Origin: Climacteris rufus
Taxonomy: Eukaryota; Chordata; Aves; Passeriformes; Climacteridae
Assembly (NCBI GenBank): GCA_013398175.1
Contig: VZRZ01004834.1
Location: 1,123,838-1,187,837, forward strand
Length of the DNA stretch: 64,000 nucleotides
Direction of reading: 5' to 3'
The notes beneath the pieces are model-generated. The model was not told where the DNA came from and did not search any database. It was given only the letters and a program-made list of their open reading frames with translations. A program made the translations under genes and the position numbers. Position 1 is the stretch's first letter. Each line of letters opens with the position of its first letter. Positions 28,001 to 42,149 of the stretch are shown piece by piece.

Positions 28001-31000
28001 TTAGTGAGTTTGTGAGAATCCAGAAAGCTGAGGAGGGACTGGAAAGATTTTACAGTAATAGTTCTCTCTTTTGTGTAATATTCAGCCATTTCACCTCAGA
28101 TTTGCTTTGCTTTAGAAATTTTTCTGAATGCACAAAAGCAGTCAGAAATGTTTTTTTATATGTGTGTAGAATGGGGAAATGATATGAGGAAAGGGGAGAA
28201 AAGAAGCTGTCTGGGGAAGTGAAGTTGTCTGCGTGTAGCTTAAGGAAACGCAGCGCAAAGTATTGGAAAGACAGGACAATTGACGAAGTTGCAGTTAATT
28301 TTTACTTGGTCTGCAAACTGTTGCTATTGTTTCTCAAATTTAATTATTCAGTTGCAGCTAGAAATATAACCCAGAATAATTTATTTATTATTGTAGTTAC
28401 CTCAGTATTTTTACACGAGGGAAGCGATGCTCCCACAGAGTGTGGCATATACCCAGATGTGCTATGGTAATTTTCTTCAAATCTCCTATAATAGATTAGC
28501 CATATCTAATCCATTTTATCTTCTACTGAATAAGTGTCAATCCAATACTTACTCTGAAAAACGGTTTTGTACAACAAAAATACCTAAGTGTTTTGGGGAA
28601 ATGAGTCATCTAGTGTTAACCATCTAAAAAGTAAGCAACTAGCTTGTTCTTTATGCTTTTCTTAGTGGGCACTTCCTGGAAATTGAATTTTACCATGATA
28701 ATGTAGGTATACAAGAATTAACATGGCATAGGTAAACATAATGCATACATGCATATATACACATTGTAGAGGAAAAGTTGCACTGAGGAGTGAGTATCCA
28801 ATCTCAAAGTAGCAGTACTCCTGGTCTCTTTCTGAATATGAGTGCTGAAAGGAATTTTTTTTTATTTTTGTAGCACCTTTCATTATCATCAAAAACCTTG
28901 AGACCCCATATAAAACAATAAAATAAATGTGATAAATAAATAAATAAATATGAAATATAAAGCAAAGTCCCCAGTATTTTTAAATGGGAAGGAAGTTCAA
29001 AGGAAAGGCCATATATCCATACCTTCCAACTCTCCAGAGAAAAAAGATTAAAAAGTGAAATTTAATAGATTTTAGGAGAGAGAGTATTCAGTATTTTCAT
29101 GCATTCCTCCAGCAACCTTCCTGTAAAGATACAAAATTTGTAAATACTGAGTGGTAGCTAAATGATGATATCCATCAGAATTTGACCCTCATTTGTACTC
29201 AAGTTCACGTACCTTCAGGCTTTAAAATTCATCAGAAGTGAATTTCTAATGTTACTTGCAGGCTTACCCTTAAAGGAACACAAGGTGAACATAATATGAT
29301 GACAGTACATTTGAGGGGCTGGGCTCAAACCCCAAATCCCCCAAGATGTATAGTTCTTTTGGAGAATAGTTTACTTGAAAGTGAAACTAAGATTATGCAT
29401 CTCTAGTTCTAAATCAAAACTTTCAGTGGGACAGGCACTAAATAGGAACGTGTCTTTTAGTCTCATAACAGGTTGACCACTGTCTAAACCCACCTAAGTT
29501 ATTTTCAAAGTCGTGAAGAGATCTGTTTTGATTAGCATCGCTTATTGTGGTGTATATGCTGTAAGATGGTGAAAAAGTCAGGAAAAATGGCAAATGGTCA
29601 AAATTTAGAACATTTTTGGTGCAATACTGTAGAGACCATAGGAATTCTTGTATTACCAGTATTACAGGATCCCCTCTTGATTCACTAAGTATGTTAGATT
29701 TGGAATGAAACTTAAGCAAATAGGTAAAAGCAACCCATCCTCCTTCTCTCTCAGGAAGTCTGAATTTGATATCTTTGTGCCCATGAGAGAAGAACAGTAC
29801 TTTTATTTTTTTTTTACTACAGACAGCTTATTCAAAGCTCATACAGTCTCTGAAGTGCTGTGGCCTATTAGGTAACAGGCAGATATATGCAGTACTAATA
29901 GTTACTGTTGTGTGACAACATTAGGCTCTCAGCCTAATAGTTTCATGGGAATTCATAGATGCAATCTTCTTGGAACGCTTGCTGCCTACCTCATGTTTAC
30001 TAGAATAGCTGTAGGTTTGATTTAGGTTCCATTTTTGCTGATAGCTGAAGATTTAAGCTGATTCTTAAAAGTAAACCCATACCTGTTAACCAGTTTATGA
30101 ACATACTCACTTTTCTTTTGGCAACGGTCAAGCTTGACCATAGAAGCTTTCATCTCTGCTGATCTTTAGCTTGTGAACTGAGCCAATGTGCCTTTCATAC
30201 TGACCTACTGAACAGACAAGTGCTAACTTCAATGATCTGGTCAGAGACCTCAATAAATAGTTTCTACCTTCTGTACCTGGTGTCATTCTGATACAGAATT
30301 TTTCATTCTCTGTACTATACAGAGAATGTACTATACAGGAAGATTGGCTGCTCCACAGAAGCCCTGTTTTATTCTCGGTAATGCATTCTGGTATACTTTG
30401 TTTTTCTAGAGTTAAAATGAAAACTTTAATAACTTTTTGTCCTAAAGCAAAGCTTCCTGAAAAGGCCAAAAGGTTTGAATTAGGAGCAGTTATGGCTTCT
30501 GTTTCTAGTTTAATTGTAACTTAGTTGATTAGCAAGTACTTTGTAACAAGCACAAAATTTCTATGGGTTGATGTTGTTGGGTTTTTGACCTAGCAGGCTA
30601 GAACCTGACTGCTTCCTCTGACAGTGTTTGTAGACAAGCTTTATTGTAGATTGGGACTTTCACTTTCAGAGTTTAGCAAGCAGCTCTAGGCCTAATCGTG
30701 AAGCTGAGTGAAGACAAGGAACAAACGTTTGTAGTTGTCGGCGGTGACTCCTGTCCTTTCACAAACAGTGGCCAAAACACAATTTATTCACTGGTCTTGA
30801 AGACTGTGTCTGGTTCTCATGGTATTTGCTCTGCTTCTGACTTTCATGAATGAATTGGAATTTTCCCTAGGATGTTCGAAGACTGCTCTGTTCTGTCAGA
30901 AGAGATAATGAAGAGCTTTAATATTAATGGTGAGACAATGATTCTGACAAACTTGCTTTTATCCTTTGCAGAAGAAAAATGATAAAATGATTGTATCTGC

Positions 31001-32344
31001 AAATTGAGTAGACTCTGATGAACAAAATTTTAAACAGGTAAAGCTCGCTGATTCCAGGACAGCTGAACAATCAGACAGAAATGTGTGATGCATCATCACA
31101 TGATCTTATTATTGGTTTGGATTATTTTTCCTCATGGGCATCTTGATTTATTCTGACTCTGATATAAACATGAAGTCTTTTAACAGCATTTGAAGTAAAT
31201 GAAAATACTTTATCTGCTTCAGCCGATGTTAGGTCTGGTTGTAGTAAATATGAGTATTTACAGTTATGTGATTCAGCACACTTGTTAAACCTTCAGGAAA
31301 TATCATTAAAGCATAAACCCACTCTACCTACTCTTTATGCTGTTGGTGAATGAACATCTAGTTGGAAAATGTCCAGTTTTTTACTTAGCTGTAATTTATG
31401 GATTTTAGTGTACCTTGTTCCTAATTGGTAATATTTTCTAGCTTAGAGTGGAAAGTAATAATAGTTCTTTGCACTTCTGTAATACCCAGTGTCAAAGTGC
31501 TTAAAGACATTAATCAAGCAAAGCTTGCTATGTGGCTGTGGGGTTGGTAAGGATTCAATTTCTGGAGTGAAACCATCACTTAGTAAAAGTGTTGTTTACA
31601 GGGAAGTTGCAAGCACAGATATCACTCCAGATGTGTTCCTTCTAGGAAGCCTTCTCTCCTTCAATATCTTATGTGCCTGCCAAGTTTTTGACAGATTGGC
31701 AGCTCTTTCTTTTTCATCTTTTTTAAAAATAATATTCAGCATTTACAATGTGATACAAATATTATCAGTAGATGATTCCTTTTAAGGACTGAAGCACTGT
31801 AGATACCAAGTACAGGTGTCAGAGTTTTAAAAATGTAGGTATCTGCCTCAGCAGGTTACTCTTGAGTCCCTGTGTGAAATATTTTGGGTCACATCCTCCT
31901 TCTAGTCTGCAGGAGACCTATGTTTCTTCAGAGGAAGATGAATTACTCTCACACTGAAGAAAGACAGGGTACTTGGTGAGTACTGTAAAATTGCTTCTGA
32001 GCTCCATGGAGTTGTCATGAGTCTTGAGGCAGTGCCACACACTATGCCTTTATCCTTGGAGGACCAGGCTGAGATTAGTGACTTACTGGAATATATCTGC
32101 CCTCTATCAAGTGACTGCGCTAATGGGGAGGCAAGAACTGTTTTTGCTAGATGTCTTTGGGTCCCATTACTCTTCCACTTTTGGCTGAAATTTGGTCACA
32201 CTAGAAGCTGTAATCATTTCACTTTTGATAACACAGCCTTTTTGGTACATTCTTGAAATAAAGTGGTGAAACTGAGGCACTGTTTTACATTAGTAGACTT
32301 TCTACTATTCTACAACAGCAACTGTGTTATATTGGGTTTTACAC
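25021..32344. other. Intronic sequence, no recognised gene
   Basis: AT-rich, with an (AAAT)n microsatellite at 28932-28950 and a small hairpin (TCTCTGTA/TACAGAGA) at about 30306-30324. A minus-strand frame of 113 codons (30128-30469) has no recognisable domain. Sequence left of the Ty3/gypsy remnant was read for integrase motifs on the minus strand and none could be supported. Confidence 0.55.
28932..28950. repeat. (AAAT)n microsatellite
   Basis: About five uninterrupted TAAA units. Simple repeat with no associated element. Confidence 0.9.
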
Positions 32345-32771
32345 TTCATGCTTTGTTTATCTGCCTTCAGTAAATGATTTCCCTGGGCAATATCTTATCC
32401 TTACATCATATTTCTGATATCTCAGTAGCATATGTTGTCCCCACTGGAGCACACTTGGTAGTAATGTCTTCATGATGCTTTCTAATGTCTTGTCAGCAAA
32501 TTGTACATCCATCTTGTGCTTAAAGATAAACAGATAGAATTGCTGTAATCCAAAGAGGACAGTCACAGCTCTTGTTCTATGTGAGAGTAGCTCTGAGAAC
32601 ACTGACTTTCTGTGTCTCTCAAGACCTTATTATTAAATCCTGTGAGCTTTGGATCAATCATGCTTATTAATTACACCAATAATTTTGCTTTAGCTGTGTA
32701 AGGTCATGTAGGACTGATAGTAAGTTAGAGCTGATTTTTTGAAAGTGTAACAAGCTGTATTCCTCTGTCCA
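32345..32771 (-). mobile_element. Degraded Ty3/gypsy-type RT/RNase H remnant
   Basis: Read on the minus strand, short blocks appear in the order expected for the connection and RNase H domain of Ty3/gypsy polyproteins. WTEE is at 32771-32760. A Ser/Lys-rich IIGV block lies near 32700-32640 and contains stop codons. SHIEQEL, the family's Glu-containing block, lies at about 32586-32566. FGLQQF is at 32554-32537, followed by the basic DVQFADKTLESIMK segment and then QKYDVRIRYCPGK, whose PGK is at 32386-32378. Stops and at least two frame shifts separate the blocks, so this is a dead copy. I see no LTRs, integrase or gag. The block order and the terminal Tyr-Asp...Pro-Gly-Lys motif are diagnostic in my judgement, but a profile search would be decisive. 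Confidence 0.72.
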
Positions 32772-35700
32772 GGTCTAATGAGCTTATTGAAAGGAATACT
32801 TACTGTTCAAAGGAAGGTGAATTTCAACCGAAGTATTTCAACATACAAATAATTCCAGGCTAGGTCTCCTGTCTCCAGATTTGTCCTAAAACACCCTGCA
32901 ATAAAAGTAAGAAGAAGATGGTGCAGAATTGGCCACTAGTATCAGTGAGAACTTATTTTTTGTCTTTTGCTTTTCTTGAAACTGCTATAGTCCTAAAGAG
33001 CGTTATGTTACTGAAAGCAGAAAATAGGCTGCTCCAGTTTCCTTTGTAAGCAACAGATTAAATACCAATACAGAGTGTATTTAACAATTAGAATTAAATG
33101 GAATTTTTATGGAAAACTATGTATGTAATGTTTTCATGTAATGGAACAGGGTATAAGTGGCTGAATCACTGCAACTGTAGAGTATCACGTAATACCACAA
33201 ATCAAGTAAAATGTTATTTAAAGGTGAAACCCTAGTGTCACTGGTTACCTCTGCAATAATATACTAGATTCCCAGAAGTGAGACCTATCCTTTGAAATAG
33301 AGTCTTGAAAGATAGAAGCTTGGCTCAAAGCAGAGATTACAACTACCTGAATGTCATTACTGTGTATCCAAGCTTCAGTCTTGAATTACAACCTGCCGTT
33401 GTTTGGCTGAAGAGGTAACAAAACCTGTATTAAATAGTCGTGTATTGACCAACACAGTTCCATAGGCAGGATTTTGTATGCATGTTTCCAAGAGGTGAAC
33501 AGCTTGCTGTGCTTTAAACTATAATGTCTGGGTAACGATTTAAGTTGTAGCAAATAAAATAAGCCAAAGGCAGTTGAAGCAGTGGTAATTCTATGCCAGT
33601 GTATGTAAAAAATATGCATACGGTTCATTGATATGAATGCTAATACTAATAAACTAGTTTTGTGTAGGTAAGCAGTGACTAAAAATGTATTGTAGTAATG
33701 TAGTAGTAGTAGTACATGTAGTAATGTAGTAAAAATGTATTGTTGTAATGAATTATAACATTTAATCTTGGGTCCTGAGGAAGTTCTGACTTTCATGCCT
33801 GAGAATGTATTTAGTAATTATTTTATTGCTCTGTAGATGAAGCATTAAAGATTAAAGTTTCCTGTGGAAAGCCCAGTCAGGGAAGTCAGATTATATGAGG
33901 ATTGTGCAAATTGCACTTTTTATTATTTGCAAGTTAGGACATATTGATAATTGATCAGTAATTTGAACATAAATTTGATACCTGCTGGATCATTTGTATT
34001 TTAATTTTTTTTGTTTAATATATTAATTACACTAGGAAGGCACATAGGAATTAAATGCATAGGTCTCTGTCATGAAGTTTATGATTATATTTGATTGAAT
34101 AGACATTATTATTCTGATCTTGAAAAAGCCCATCTCAAGACTACAACTAATACTATACTGAAAGTCAGATTTCTGTGGAAACAGGACACACCATAGATGC
34201 ACGGTCTTTAATTCACAAGGATATTTCCCTTCTTACCTGAATTCAACTTCTTGCAGAGTCTGAATTGTCATTCCCTGGCAGGTTGGTTGTAAATAGAAAT
34301 ATTTCTAGTGATCTAGTGAATGTACTTCAACAGAATAAATATGGGTGGTTTGTATTTGTTCATAACAGACTCTCCTCTTCAGCAGGAGTCTTGGTAAGGC
34401 TGAATGAAATTGAGGCTACTACAAGCCACTAGCTCATATGAGATTCTTAAGTAGGATATTTGGAAAATAGAGGATGTGTTTTGTAAGGTAGAAAATTAAA
34501 GCAATGGTTTCTTCAGCAAGAGGTGGCTTATTGAATATTTCAGGAGTGGTGCAACACTTATGCAGAACTGTGTGTGCCCCCCTTAGAAAGTGCCCCATAT
34601 CCCTTCAAAACATAAGTTATAGTTTGTTTTCCATTTCTTAGCTTCTTGGTCTTGATGACCAATGAAATCATATTGGATATAGGAACCTTCCCTGTAAAAT
34701 TCTTAGATACTGGTTTGCATTAGGAGGCTGTGTGATTTAGAGGTCAGAAGAAGACTTAACAAAGTAAATTACAGTTTATGAATTACAGCAGATTATAGAT
34801 TTTACTGTTGAACAGACAAGAAATAAACAAAATCTTAGTGATTTCAGGTAGAGAACTAATTTTTTTATACAAAAGTATAGTTTCCAAATAAAACTTTTAG
34901 TCTGCATTGGCCTAGTTTTTACTGGATAGGTTTAATAATTTTGGAAAACTTTTGCCCTGTGAAATGCAAAATAAAAATTCCTTTTCATTACATCTGCCAG
35001 CATATAGTATGTCCACACCACCTAAAGAAGCACTTGCAGTGGTGCATAGGATAGAGCTAGAAATGTGGCTAAAGAAATATTGGCTCATTTCTTTTGGGAA
35101 AAATGTTATGTACTTCAGTGCCCAAATGATGCTTTAAGGTAAACCAGTTCAGTTTACCCACCTTTGAAGATTAAAAGACTTGAATAAATTCTGGAGGGTG
35201 GGGCTGGTTTTATTTTTTGTTTGTTTTTGGTTTTTAACCCTGTGTTCCCAAAGGCTCCATATCTGGCTCAGAACAGTAAGCAAATAAAATTAGTGTTTAA
35301 ACCCCACACTTTCTCTGTTGACAGTGAAGAATATGCTACTTTTCACCTATGAGATGAACTAGAAGTGTTAGTACAGTGATTTGTATCTTAGGATTTGTTT
35401 CCATATTTCCATAGATTTTCAAAGTATTCCAAATTCATAAGGAGTATTTATGAGTCTAAAAATGTACAAGACTTCCTAGGATCAGTTTAGTCACTTGAGT
35501 AATGCTATTACCACGACATAATAAACTGTCACACAGAAGTCAGTATGACATGAAACAAGATTGGTTATGGTGAATATTTTGCATTTTGATCACTTTTGTT
35601 TAAAAATAAAAAATATCTGCTAGGGAATCAGTACAATATGGAAAAAAAAGGCAAGGCAAATGAGGTAAGGAAAGTCTGAAAATCTTCTGTGAAAAGACAG

Positions 35701-38700
35701 AACCACCATCAGTATCTTAGAAGGCTTTATCACATAGTTTCCAGTTGCTTTTCAACAGGTATTTTATTTACTTCAGAGACCTGTTTTCATTTGCTGCAGC
35801 ACAGGGACTACCTTCATCATAGTCACATTTGTCATTGTGGAAGTGACTTCTTGCCTGTGATTTTGGTGTCTGTCAATACAGTCAGCAGTGAGAGGATCTT
35901 ATTGTCCATCTTCAAGCTAAAACCTTGATGTGTAAGAGACTTATCTGTGCTTACATATGCAAAAAGTAACCACTTGAAGGTACATAATTCTTGTTTATAC
36001 TCCTATTGTGTCTTAAACCAAGCTTTTATTACACTGGAGTTGATGAAGGTCTTGTATTCTTGACAAGAAGACAATTTCAGTTTGGAGTTAGCAGGTTAAT
36101 TAGTAATCATCTTGATGAGCCTGAGGTTTTCTCTTAAAAAGATGTTTAGACTGACAGCAGATCTCTCCCCTGGATGATTCTGAGGCTAGAATGGGCTCTT
36201 GATGCCAGTTTGAGTATATCAATGTATATTTTGAATTTGTATGCATTCTAAATAGCCATGTTTAACACTGATCAGATCAAGAAGTGCAGAATGTTCTCTT
36301 CCAGCCTTTTACAAAGAGAAGGAATTTTGATAGTTAGGATGAACACCAGATATTTTTATTGTTCCAGTGGTGATTTTTACTGGAAGTAAGATATGAATGA
36401 AATTGTGTACCTGCTGTGCTTACTGGTTTTCATACTTCTTAATAGTTTCTAGAGCAGATGTAGAAATTACTTAGAATGCTGGCATTTGCACTACCAGTAG
36501 TAGACCACTAGTTTTGTATTAAATCGTATTGAAAGCCATCAAACCTTTTTGAAAAGTTTCTCTCTTCTCATGCTCCCATCCCTGCCACCCCCAGGAATTA
36601 GTTTTTTATAAACATTTTATAGAAAACTCCATTTTTAAAAGCATAGAAGCGGTTTTCTTCAGATTAAGTCTCATGTAAGAACATAGTAATACTTAGCTAC
36701 ACAATTTTCCAAGGTATTTAAAAACCAATCTGATCTCCTTTTTGCTGTTTAGTTCAAAGAAGATATTTCTAAGGATTTCTCATGTTGCAGTTCCCACTCT
36801 ATGACTTTGTTTCAGTCAGATAATAGGGCTTAATTTTAAAATGCTTGTCCCTGATGCATTTTTCTCAAAATATATCTGAAGTCAACCTTTTTTTGTTCTT
36901 CTAGTATTATTCATTTCATCTTACCTTTAATGTAAATAGTGTGATGAAGTTATTAATAAAAACTTGCTAGTGTTACATGTCTTTGTCCATCAAGAATGTT
37001 ATGTATGATTTTAAAGACAATTATCAAAGTTTTGAGTCTTCTAGGGTACACCTGTAATAACCAGAGCAAAGAAGTAACCAACAATGGAAGCACTAGAAGT
37101 CAAGTTTGCTAAAGAATATAAATTACCTTAATAAAAATGACTAATCAATAGATCTACAACAAAGCATAGTTTAGTTTTATACAGGATGAGCCATGCTCCA
37201 AAACAGTTTTGTACGTATTTGATTCTAACAAATGATATTTTCTTGCTACTACAGTCTTGCATATATATGGTCGTAAATCAGCTATACTGGTCTAGACCAA
37301 AGTGCCCCCTTCAGTCAAGCAGCAGTAGGCTCTTCTGCCCTACTGTGTTTTTGGCTCTGAGGCTTAAACCAAATGTGGCATACTTATGTTTGTATCTTGT
37401 AATTGGAAGGCTGTGCCCCATGAAGTGTGAGATTTGAAAAGTGGTTCTAGGCACAATGGTTTGCGAATGTCATGGGGACGGCTGCAAAGCACGTGAAGAA
37501 GAGAACACCATGAGGGAGTCTGGCAACAGGGAAGAAAGCATGCATATTTTTTTGAAGACTCCTTCAATTTTCTCTTCACAAACTTTCCCTCTCACCCTGT
37601 TGCTTTTTTTTCTAAGTTAAAAACCAAAACCATTCCTTTCATCTGGCATTACCTGTTTTGGTGAGGGCACAAATATGTTGATTTGCATTGTGTTCTACTC
37701 CCTGAAATTTGATATTGCTTGCCAGAGAAAACTGGAAGGACATCTGAGGACATTAACTGGCAACAGAATAACCCTTAAGGATATTTCAAGCCCGGATATT
37801 GATGATGAGAAAAAAATGCCGTTCTGAGTGTTTCTTTTGCTGGGACATCAAGAAAACCCTCAAAAGGGTACATAAAAAGGAAAAAAAATATCCAGCAGCC
37901 TTGTGCTAAATAAATAGCAATTACATGTTGGCAGTGACGTGATAACAATAGTTTCTCCAGTATTATTGCCATAATAATCTAATATTATTGATAATCATAA
38001 TATATGAATTGACTGCAAAATGTTCTGAATTAAGGCATATGGAACCACTGTATGTGATGGTGATCAAGTGGCGATGGCGGAGGAGAGGAGGAAAACAAAG
38101 CATAAGACAAAATTATTAACCACTAAAAATGAATGTCAGCTTCAGTCTGCCATTCCATGGTCTAGTTTTCTTATGCTGCAAATCTTAAAATATTTTCAAT
38201 TTCCCTGTCATGAACTGGGAAGAGAAACCACAATTCCTCTCCTCAATCTTCACCCACAGGAGTAACAATATATTGTAATGCATGGTGACATTTCATATTA
38301 TTACAGACTGTAGTGTTTTATACTTCTGTGTTTAGTAATGTCTCTTCTGTAAACATGTCCATCTTCAAAATCTAATTATTTTTGGAACATTTTTTGTTAC
38401 CATATGGCATGACAATGTTATGCAGCCTGTGACAAGCAGTGCAGCGAGCTGTTTTTACTCTTTTCTGTATTATTAACCATGGCTGACCATTTTTATCAAT
38501 ACTGTTATTATATTTTATGCTTTGATTTGAAACATCTTCTTATAAAAGTAGTCTTGAAATTGATACTTTTTAATACTACAACTCACTTGAGTTGGTTGTC
38601 TGTGTGTCTGTAATGAATAACATCCACTTTACCCCTAGCCTATTCCTGGATACTTCTTGTATTCCAAGGTGTTGTGGGTTCCCTCTCTTTTTCAGAGCTC

Positions 38701-39800
38701 TGAGATGTGACAGTTTCATGTAATATTTGCTGTCTTTTGCATTTTTGATCCCTAGGAAGCAGAAACTATATGCCGAATTTATGCTATATTCCGTTCTACT
38801 CACCTTAGTAGTACAAGATGCAAGGAAAAACACAGAAGGATGCTCAGAGGATCAAGCAATGAGATAGCTGAGTAACTCTTAGACTGTAGTATGTGAGGAA
38901 GATTAAATTGTAAGAACACTTGCCTTTAAGCGAGGTGATAATTTAAAGGGTCATGACAAAAGGCTGTTAGTATTTGAAGGTATAAACATCTGAAAAATGT
39001 ATCTTTAGAAGAGTTATAATGAAGAGGAATAAATTGAAACGGAAAAGTAATTTTTCCACGAACATTAGGCAAAATGCTATAGTGACTTCCATTAAGGAAC
39101 AGTTGTTCTATGGAAGATATGTAAAAGCAGTATCTTGATCTTTGAAATAGGCAAAGCATGATAACAATATCAGAGGATTGGTTCTGTGTTTCCAGGTCAG
39201 GAGTGGCATGGTATGATTGACCTTCCTACAGGCCAGTGCCGTGGCACCAAATTCGTTTCACTAAGCATTATTCTTTTATAATTACAGTGTGCAATGTTAA
39301 ACAAAATACTGCAGTGGATTTTGTGTGATTGCTAAACATACTGTACCATGTGCTGGTGCGTGTGTGAAGAATGTCATGGGAAGAGCGTCAGTGCAATTTT
39401 TCACAAGCTTAGGGTAGAACAGCCGCAGACAGGAGAAATGCAATTATGGTGTAAAACTAAGGGGAAGATGGAGTGGAGAGCTTGTCTAACATACAGCCAA
39501 ACTTTCCAGAACCCCAATGCAGGCAGTGTTGATTGAATTTGTGGATCCCTTGGAACTATTGCCTCAGTGCTACAAATGGTGCTGTGGCCTGTCTAATCAA
39601 CATCTCACTAGAGCACTTGTTCTTGATTTCATAGTTTTGGAGGAATTAGATGGTATTCTTCTTATGTTTGTTACCTTTAAGTCTATTTGATGTTGGGGTT
39701 GGAAGTCTAGAATAGACTAGAATATTGTAGAGAGCTCTATTGGTTTTGACTCCTGTAAAATAGTACAAGAAAATGTGCAACATCTCCTGATTTTAACACT
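32772..39800. other. Intronic sequence, few features
   Basis: It holds the duplicated GTA-rich segment at 33680-33750 and a possible ancient repeat scrap at 37279-37311. Upstream RT palm motifs of the Ty3/gypsy copy were looked for at 32772-33800 on the minus strand and not found. Otherwise there are only short open frames without domain character. Confidence 0.55.
33680..33750. repeat. GTA-rich repeat with 50-bp-offset duplication
   Basis: The string TAAAAATGTATTGTAGTAATG at 33680-33700 recurs with one change at 33730-33750. Between them lie TAG/TAGT triplet repeats. This looks like local slippage duplication. Confidence 0.85.
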
Positions 39801-39900
39801 AAATCACAGAATGCTTGAGGTTGCAACAGACCTCTGGAAGACATCTTGTCCAACCCCCTGATCAGACAGGGTCACTCAGATCAGGAGCTGTGGCAAGAGA
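39801..39900 (-). mobile_element. CR1 LINE 3'-end fragment, minus orientation
   Basis: AATCACAGAATGCTTGAGG is followed by AGACCTCTGGAAGACATC and TCCAACCCCCTGATCAGA. This is the complement of the CR1 3' terminus, with the conserved TCCAACCCCCTG block, then a CAGGGTCACTCAGATCAGGA segment. About 100 bp survive and the rest of the element is absent, a short 5'-truncated insertion. Confidence 0.85.
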
Positions 39901-42149
39901 TTTTAAAAAGGGCAGTTATTTACTGGAGAATACTTTGACAAATATGATTTTTTTTTTCATTAAGGGAAAGTATATTTGGCGAGAAGTCTGTTGGGGAAAA
40001 GAATTTCAATTTATTTTGTGGAGTAATTCTTTACTCCTATTTTGACGTTATTTCATGATAAACCAGTAACAGTACTACATAATTGTCACTGCTCTTATTT
40101 TCATCATAAAATCACACGACCTTATAGTAGCTAGAAATGTTTTAACATGTTAATACAGACAAACATTATGCTGTAAGAATACTGAAATGTTAGGATTTAA
40201 AATACAAAATGATAAAATTCATTACTAAAATTTATAAGCAATGAATATGTCATGGAATAATAAAAAAATGAGAATGAAAAATAAGACTAAGACATATGGA
40301 AGATCATTCTAATGCCTTTTTTTTAAAGTGTCTTCCTGTACCAGATCTTTTCAAAATATTTAGCTCCATAGGAAGTTTTTAAAAAGGTGTGTTTTTTTAG
40401 TTAAGGTAGTTCTAAATATCTAAATATTTTAGAAGCCCATTTCCTTTGGAAATTAACATTTCATATTTCATAGTTGCTTAGCCTTCTCTTTGGTCAGCCT
40501 TAGCAATTTAAGATTTTTCAGAGTATTCTGCAAGTTTCGTGGAATAGAATGCTGCAAAGTAATGCAGCTGCATTAGTTGAACTTTGAAAATCTTTCAAGT
40601 GTGGAGTTTTAGTTGTAGGGTGAAACTGGTACTGTCATAAACATGAAGGTGTTTACTCCTTAAGTGATAGAAAATAAGAAATAACTCTTCTGGATTTCAT
40701 TCCTAAAAGGAAAAAAATTGGCTAAAGCAAAACATAAGCTAGTCAAGGATATTTTGCTAATCAAATTGTGTCAGTAGTAAAGCCAGTACAGTTTTCAAGC
40801 GAGTGTATTTACTGAGAAGACTCAGCCTGGAATAAAATTAACTCATTTGAGTTTGGCATGTAGAGCAAGATTTTAGGAAGGTTGAAAGTATAGGTGAAAA
40901 ATGTTTTCAGAACTATTTGCTATGAAAATGAAAAAGGAGATGTGTTATCGACTCATCATTGCCAAAGCATCTGGTTGTATTATTCCATAAGTTGGTTCAG
41001 CAAAACAACGATCATGACAAGAGGAGAGAAGGATGAATTCTTGTTTTGATTTCATGCTTATTGCTTTGAGATTTGCATAGCCTCATAATAACACTTACCA
41101 GCCATCTGGTTTCCAGAGGAAAAAAACTTATTTTTTCTTACTGAAAAGGCTAGGACATAACACGCACCATTTAAAAGCTCATTGTCTGGAAATGACATAA
41201 TGACTTTGTGTTTTCAAATTATTAATTAGTGATTAACTGAGAAAACCAGCAGGTTATGCCAACTCTAGGGGACACACAATGTATTTTGTACAAGTTCCCA
41301 ATTCCTACCATTGAGGAATCAAATTAAAGTAGTAAAAAAAAAGTGAGAAAGGATGATAAAGAACTCAGAAAGTATATTAATATGCACTTCTAGTTTATTT
41401 TAAAAGATGTAGTTTGCTTATTTGTATTTTGAGGCTTATACATGAATGTGTAAAGATAAATAAATGACTTTAAAATGTAATTTTACAATAAATCCCATTG
41501 TATGTGTGACCTAGACTACAGTGTCCTTATACTAAATATTCCTGATGTGATGATTCCATATGTGATGATGAAACTCAAGGTTTTTTCATGGTGTTTATAA
41601 GGTGGACATGCTGATAAAGCACAGGTTAGTAATCCATTATAATTTCAGTTAACAAAATAGATGCTGTAATACTGTTATTCTTTGAAGAATCTTAAAAAAA
41701 ACACCAAACCAAAACCCAAACAAAATACATTTCACCTTATGGTGCACCATAGTAAACTACACCAACTGTTACTGTACCTGACAGTCTAGTGAGCAAAATG
41801 ATATCTGAATAGCTACAGAAAAGAAACTACCCATTAATATGTCTTTGCAGTGGGTCCTCAGGTTGGGATTGTTGTACGTGGGAGGGACTCTGCTAATGCC
41901 AAATTTTTGGTTTGTTGTGCATAAATGCTACATTTTATTCCACCTGACTTTTTTTTCAGATTATTTGGGTTTTGTTAAAAATATATACTATTAATTTATC
42001 TTACAATCTGATTTATCTTACCATCTGATATAAAGATTTAGTTCTATTTCAAGATCCTTCCATTTTCTTCTGCATATCAATACATTCCAATTATGGGATT
42101 AAAAATAGCAAATTCCCTGTAGGTATTTAAAATTCAAGGCTCTGAGAAT
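39901..42149. other. Intronic sequence, no recognised feature
   Basis: AT-rich. A short tandem duplication of about 17 bp (TTTATCTTACAATCTGA type) is at 41994-42029. Nothing else is recognisable. Confidence 0.6.

Noticed and set aside
30128..30469. 113-codon minus-strand open frame
   Set aside because: No domain, and it includes a small internal duplication. I considered it as part of the nearby Ty3/gypsy copy and could find no matching motif.
33386..33796. 136-codon minus-strand open frame upstream of the Ty3/gypsy remnant, checked as its reverse transcriptase
   Set aside because: Lacks the RT catalytic motif and any RT-like block. It overlaps a GTA-rich repeat.
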